Source: Roseobacter cerasinus
GTDB taxonomy: Bacteria > Pseudomonadota > Alphaproteobacteria > Rhodobacterales > Rhodobacteraceae
Reading direction: 5' to 3'
Assembly: GCF_009811755.1 (NCBI RefSeq)
Contig: NZ_BLIV01000001.1
Span: 248,001-312,000, forward strand
DNA length: 64,000 nucleotides
Below, piece after piece: positions 63,469 to 64,000 of this stretch; positions within the stretch are counted from its first letter, which is position 1, and every line of letters begins with the position of its first letter. Made by a program: the position numbers and the translations under genes. The notes beneath the pieces were generated by a model, which saw nothing but the letters and a program-made list of their open reading frames with translations, did not search any database and was not told where the DNA came from.

Positions 63469-63497
63469 GGTTTACGCCGGTCCCCCCTTAGGGTCAA
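63469..63497 (-). promoter_or_regulatory. Candidate promoter of the nuo operon
   Basis: On the minus strand TTGACC (63497-63492), 17-bp spacer, TAAACC (63474-63469), about 80 bases before nuoA. The -35 matches 5/6, the -10 only 3/6; spacing is ideal. Confidence 0.4.
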
Positions 63498-63520
63498 CAG
63501 AGGCCGCGCTCGAAAACCCC

Positions 63521-63533
63521 TTGATTAGATCAA
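63521..63533. promoter_or_regulatory. TTGAT-N3-ATCAA palindrome upstream of the nuo promoter
   Basis: TTGATTAGATCAA has perfect FNR-type half-sites but only 3 bases between them (FNR/FnrL sites have 4). Its centre lies about 65 bases before the predicted transcription start, the place of a class I activator. Confidence 0.4.
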
Positions 63534-63732
63534 TAGGATTTACTCTCGGTTAGCGCTCTCAACATGGGAGCAAATGGCGCAGAACGCCAGCATTTCCAGC
63601 CATGTGTGATCCCGTGTCACACCCGGTACGGCGCGTTGACCCAAAGATCTTGGCGGTCACAGAGGCGCAAACTGCCCCTTGGAAAAGACGCCGCTCAGGG
63701 GGCTTCTGGTGGATCGCTTTGATGGGCCGCCG

Positions 63733-64000
63733 TTAGAGGGCGGCCTTCAACTCCAACCGGCGAGCATGCAGCACCGGTTCTGTATAACCAGACGGCTGCA
63801 CCCGACCCTTGAACACCAGATCGCAGGCCGCCTGAAAGGCGATCCCGTCGAAGCCCGGCGCCATGGGCTGATAGAGCGGATCACCTGCATTCTGCTCATC
63901 GACCACTGCCGCCATCTTTCGCATGACACCCATGACCTGCTGTGCGTCAACCACACCGTGATGCAGCCAGTTCGCGATATGCTGCGCCGAGATCCGGCAG
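63733..64000 (-). CDS. glcB: Malate synthase G, C-terminal fragment (gene runs off the window)
   Basis: The visible 88 codons end in [20 protein letters not shown], with [20 protein letters not shown] upstream, matching the malate synthase G C-terminus (RISSQHIANWL... [16 protein letters not shown]). It condenses glyoxylate and acetyl-CoA to malate in the glyoxylate cycle. The 5' part is outside the window. It is transcribed in the same direction as nuo. Confidence 0.9.
   Translation of the reverse strand, partial: CRISAQHIANWLHHGVVDAQQVMGVMRKMAAVVDEQNAGDPLYQPMAPGFDGIAFQAACDLVFKGRVQPSGYTEPVLHARRLELKAAL

Larger units (their letters stand above)
63389..63732 (-). other. Intergenic leader/promoter region upstream of nuoA
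   Basis: About 340 bases without a gene, between nuoA and the 3' end of glcB. It holds the candidate promoter (63469-63497) and the TTGAT palindrome (63521-63533). No tRNA, ORF of note or terminator was recognised; GTTGAGAGCGCTAAC (63548-63562 region) is partly palindromic. The region 63600-63730 shows nothing I can name. Confidence 0.6.

Noticed and set aside
63521-63533. Canonical FnrL site
   Set aside because: Half-sites are right but the spacer is 3 rather than 4 bases, so it is listed only as an FNR-like palindrome.

Overview
The window is high-GC, gene-dense DNA from an alphaproteobacterium, most probably the Roseobacter/Rhodobacteraceae group. The evidence is a 14-gene nuo (complex I) operon interleaved with extra genes, including DUF5333- and DUF5337-type proteins that I associate with Rhodobacteraceae; the trailing birA-coaX-rnj set; a Hint-domain protein of the roseobacter type; an alphaproteobacterial class A RNase P RNA; and tatABC and surE-pcm-nlpD blocks. 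No tRNA, rRNA, CRISPR array, transposase or prophage was seen. Nearly all of the sequence is coding.

Layout. 1-2600: end of a Bax-inhibitor-like membrane protein with a clear terminator, a P-loop kinase-like gene, rpmG (L33), a twice-frameshifted SDR pseudogene, and rnpB. 2600-8000: AmpD-like amidase carrying a 54-bp perfect palindrome, an Excalibur-type lipoprotein, gatA and gatC, a ceramidase-like membrane protein, tadA, and an RsuA/RluB-type pseudouridine synthase. 8026-14252: a compact co-directional cluster of a 29-aa membrane peptide, XpaC, TelA, a DUF2927 lipoprotein, an SPFH-GYF protein, a RidA protein, a b561-like membrane protein and a zinc-ribbon membrane protein. It resembles Ter/Psp-type envelope stress modules and is the best candidate for a poorly described system. 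14262-24600: dtd, a glycerate-kinase-like gene, a CocE/NonD hydrolase without its nucleophile serine, a TPR protein, radA, cvpA, purF, a DUF1801 protein and an SDR. 24669-33200: surE-pcm-nlpD, a DUF815 ATPase, tatABC (opposite strand), a small regulator locus with a palindromic operator, a glycine-zipper lipoprotein, two tandem Lin0512 paralogues and an orphan ABC ATPase. 33197-39549: an AlkC/AlkD-type repair protein, an atypical SDR, a Hint protein, prfC and a DEAD-box helicase.

39625-63388 (minus strand) is one long transcriptional unit: nuoA-B-C-[57 aa]-[51 aa]-D-[158 aa]-E-[220 aa]-[DUF5337]-F-[149 aa]-[DUF3291]-[107 aa]-[DUF5333]-G-[127 aa]-H-[65 aa]-I-[CMD]-[CMD]-J-[26 aa]-[146 aa]-K-[65 aa]-L-M-N-birA-coaX-rnj. 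All 14 core subunits are intact. Fifteen extra genes sit between them, many joined by ATGA, TGATG or TAATG stop/start overlaps, so they are probably co-translated with the complex. Several are tiny membrane or exported proteins. One shares a helix-hairpin-helix domain with an unusually long NuoE, and two are paralogues of each other. The window ends in the C-terminus of malate synthase G.

Two families of short dispersed repeats mark intergenic 3' ends. Start codons were placed by ribosome-binding site, signal peptide or overlap with the upstream stop. Functions rest on motif recognition by eye; no database search was run.
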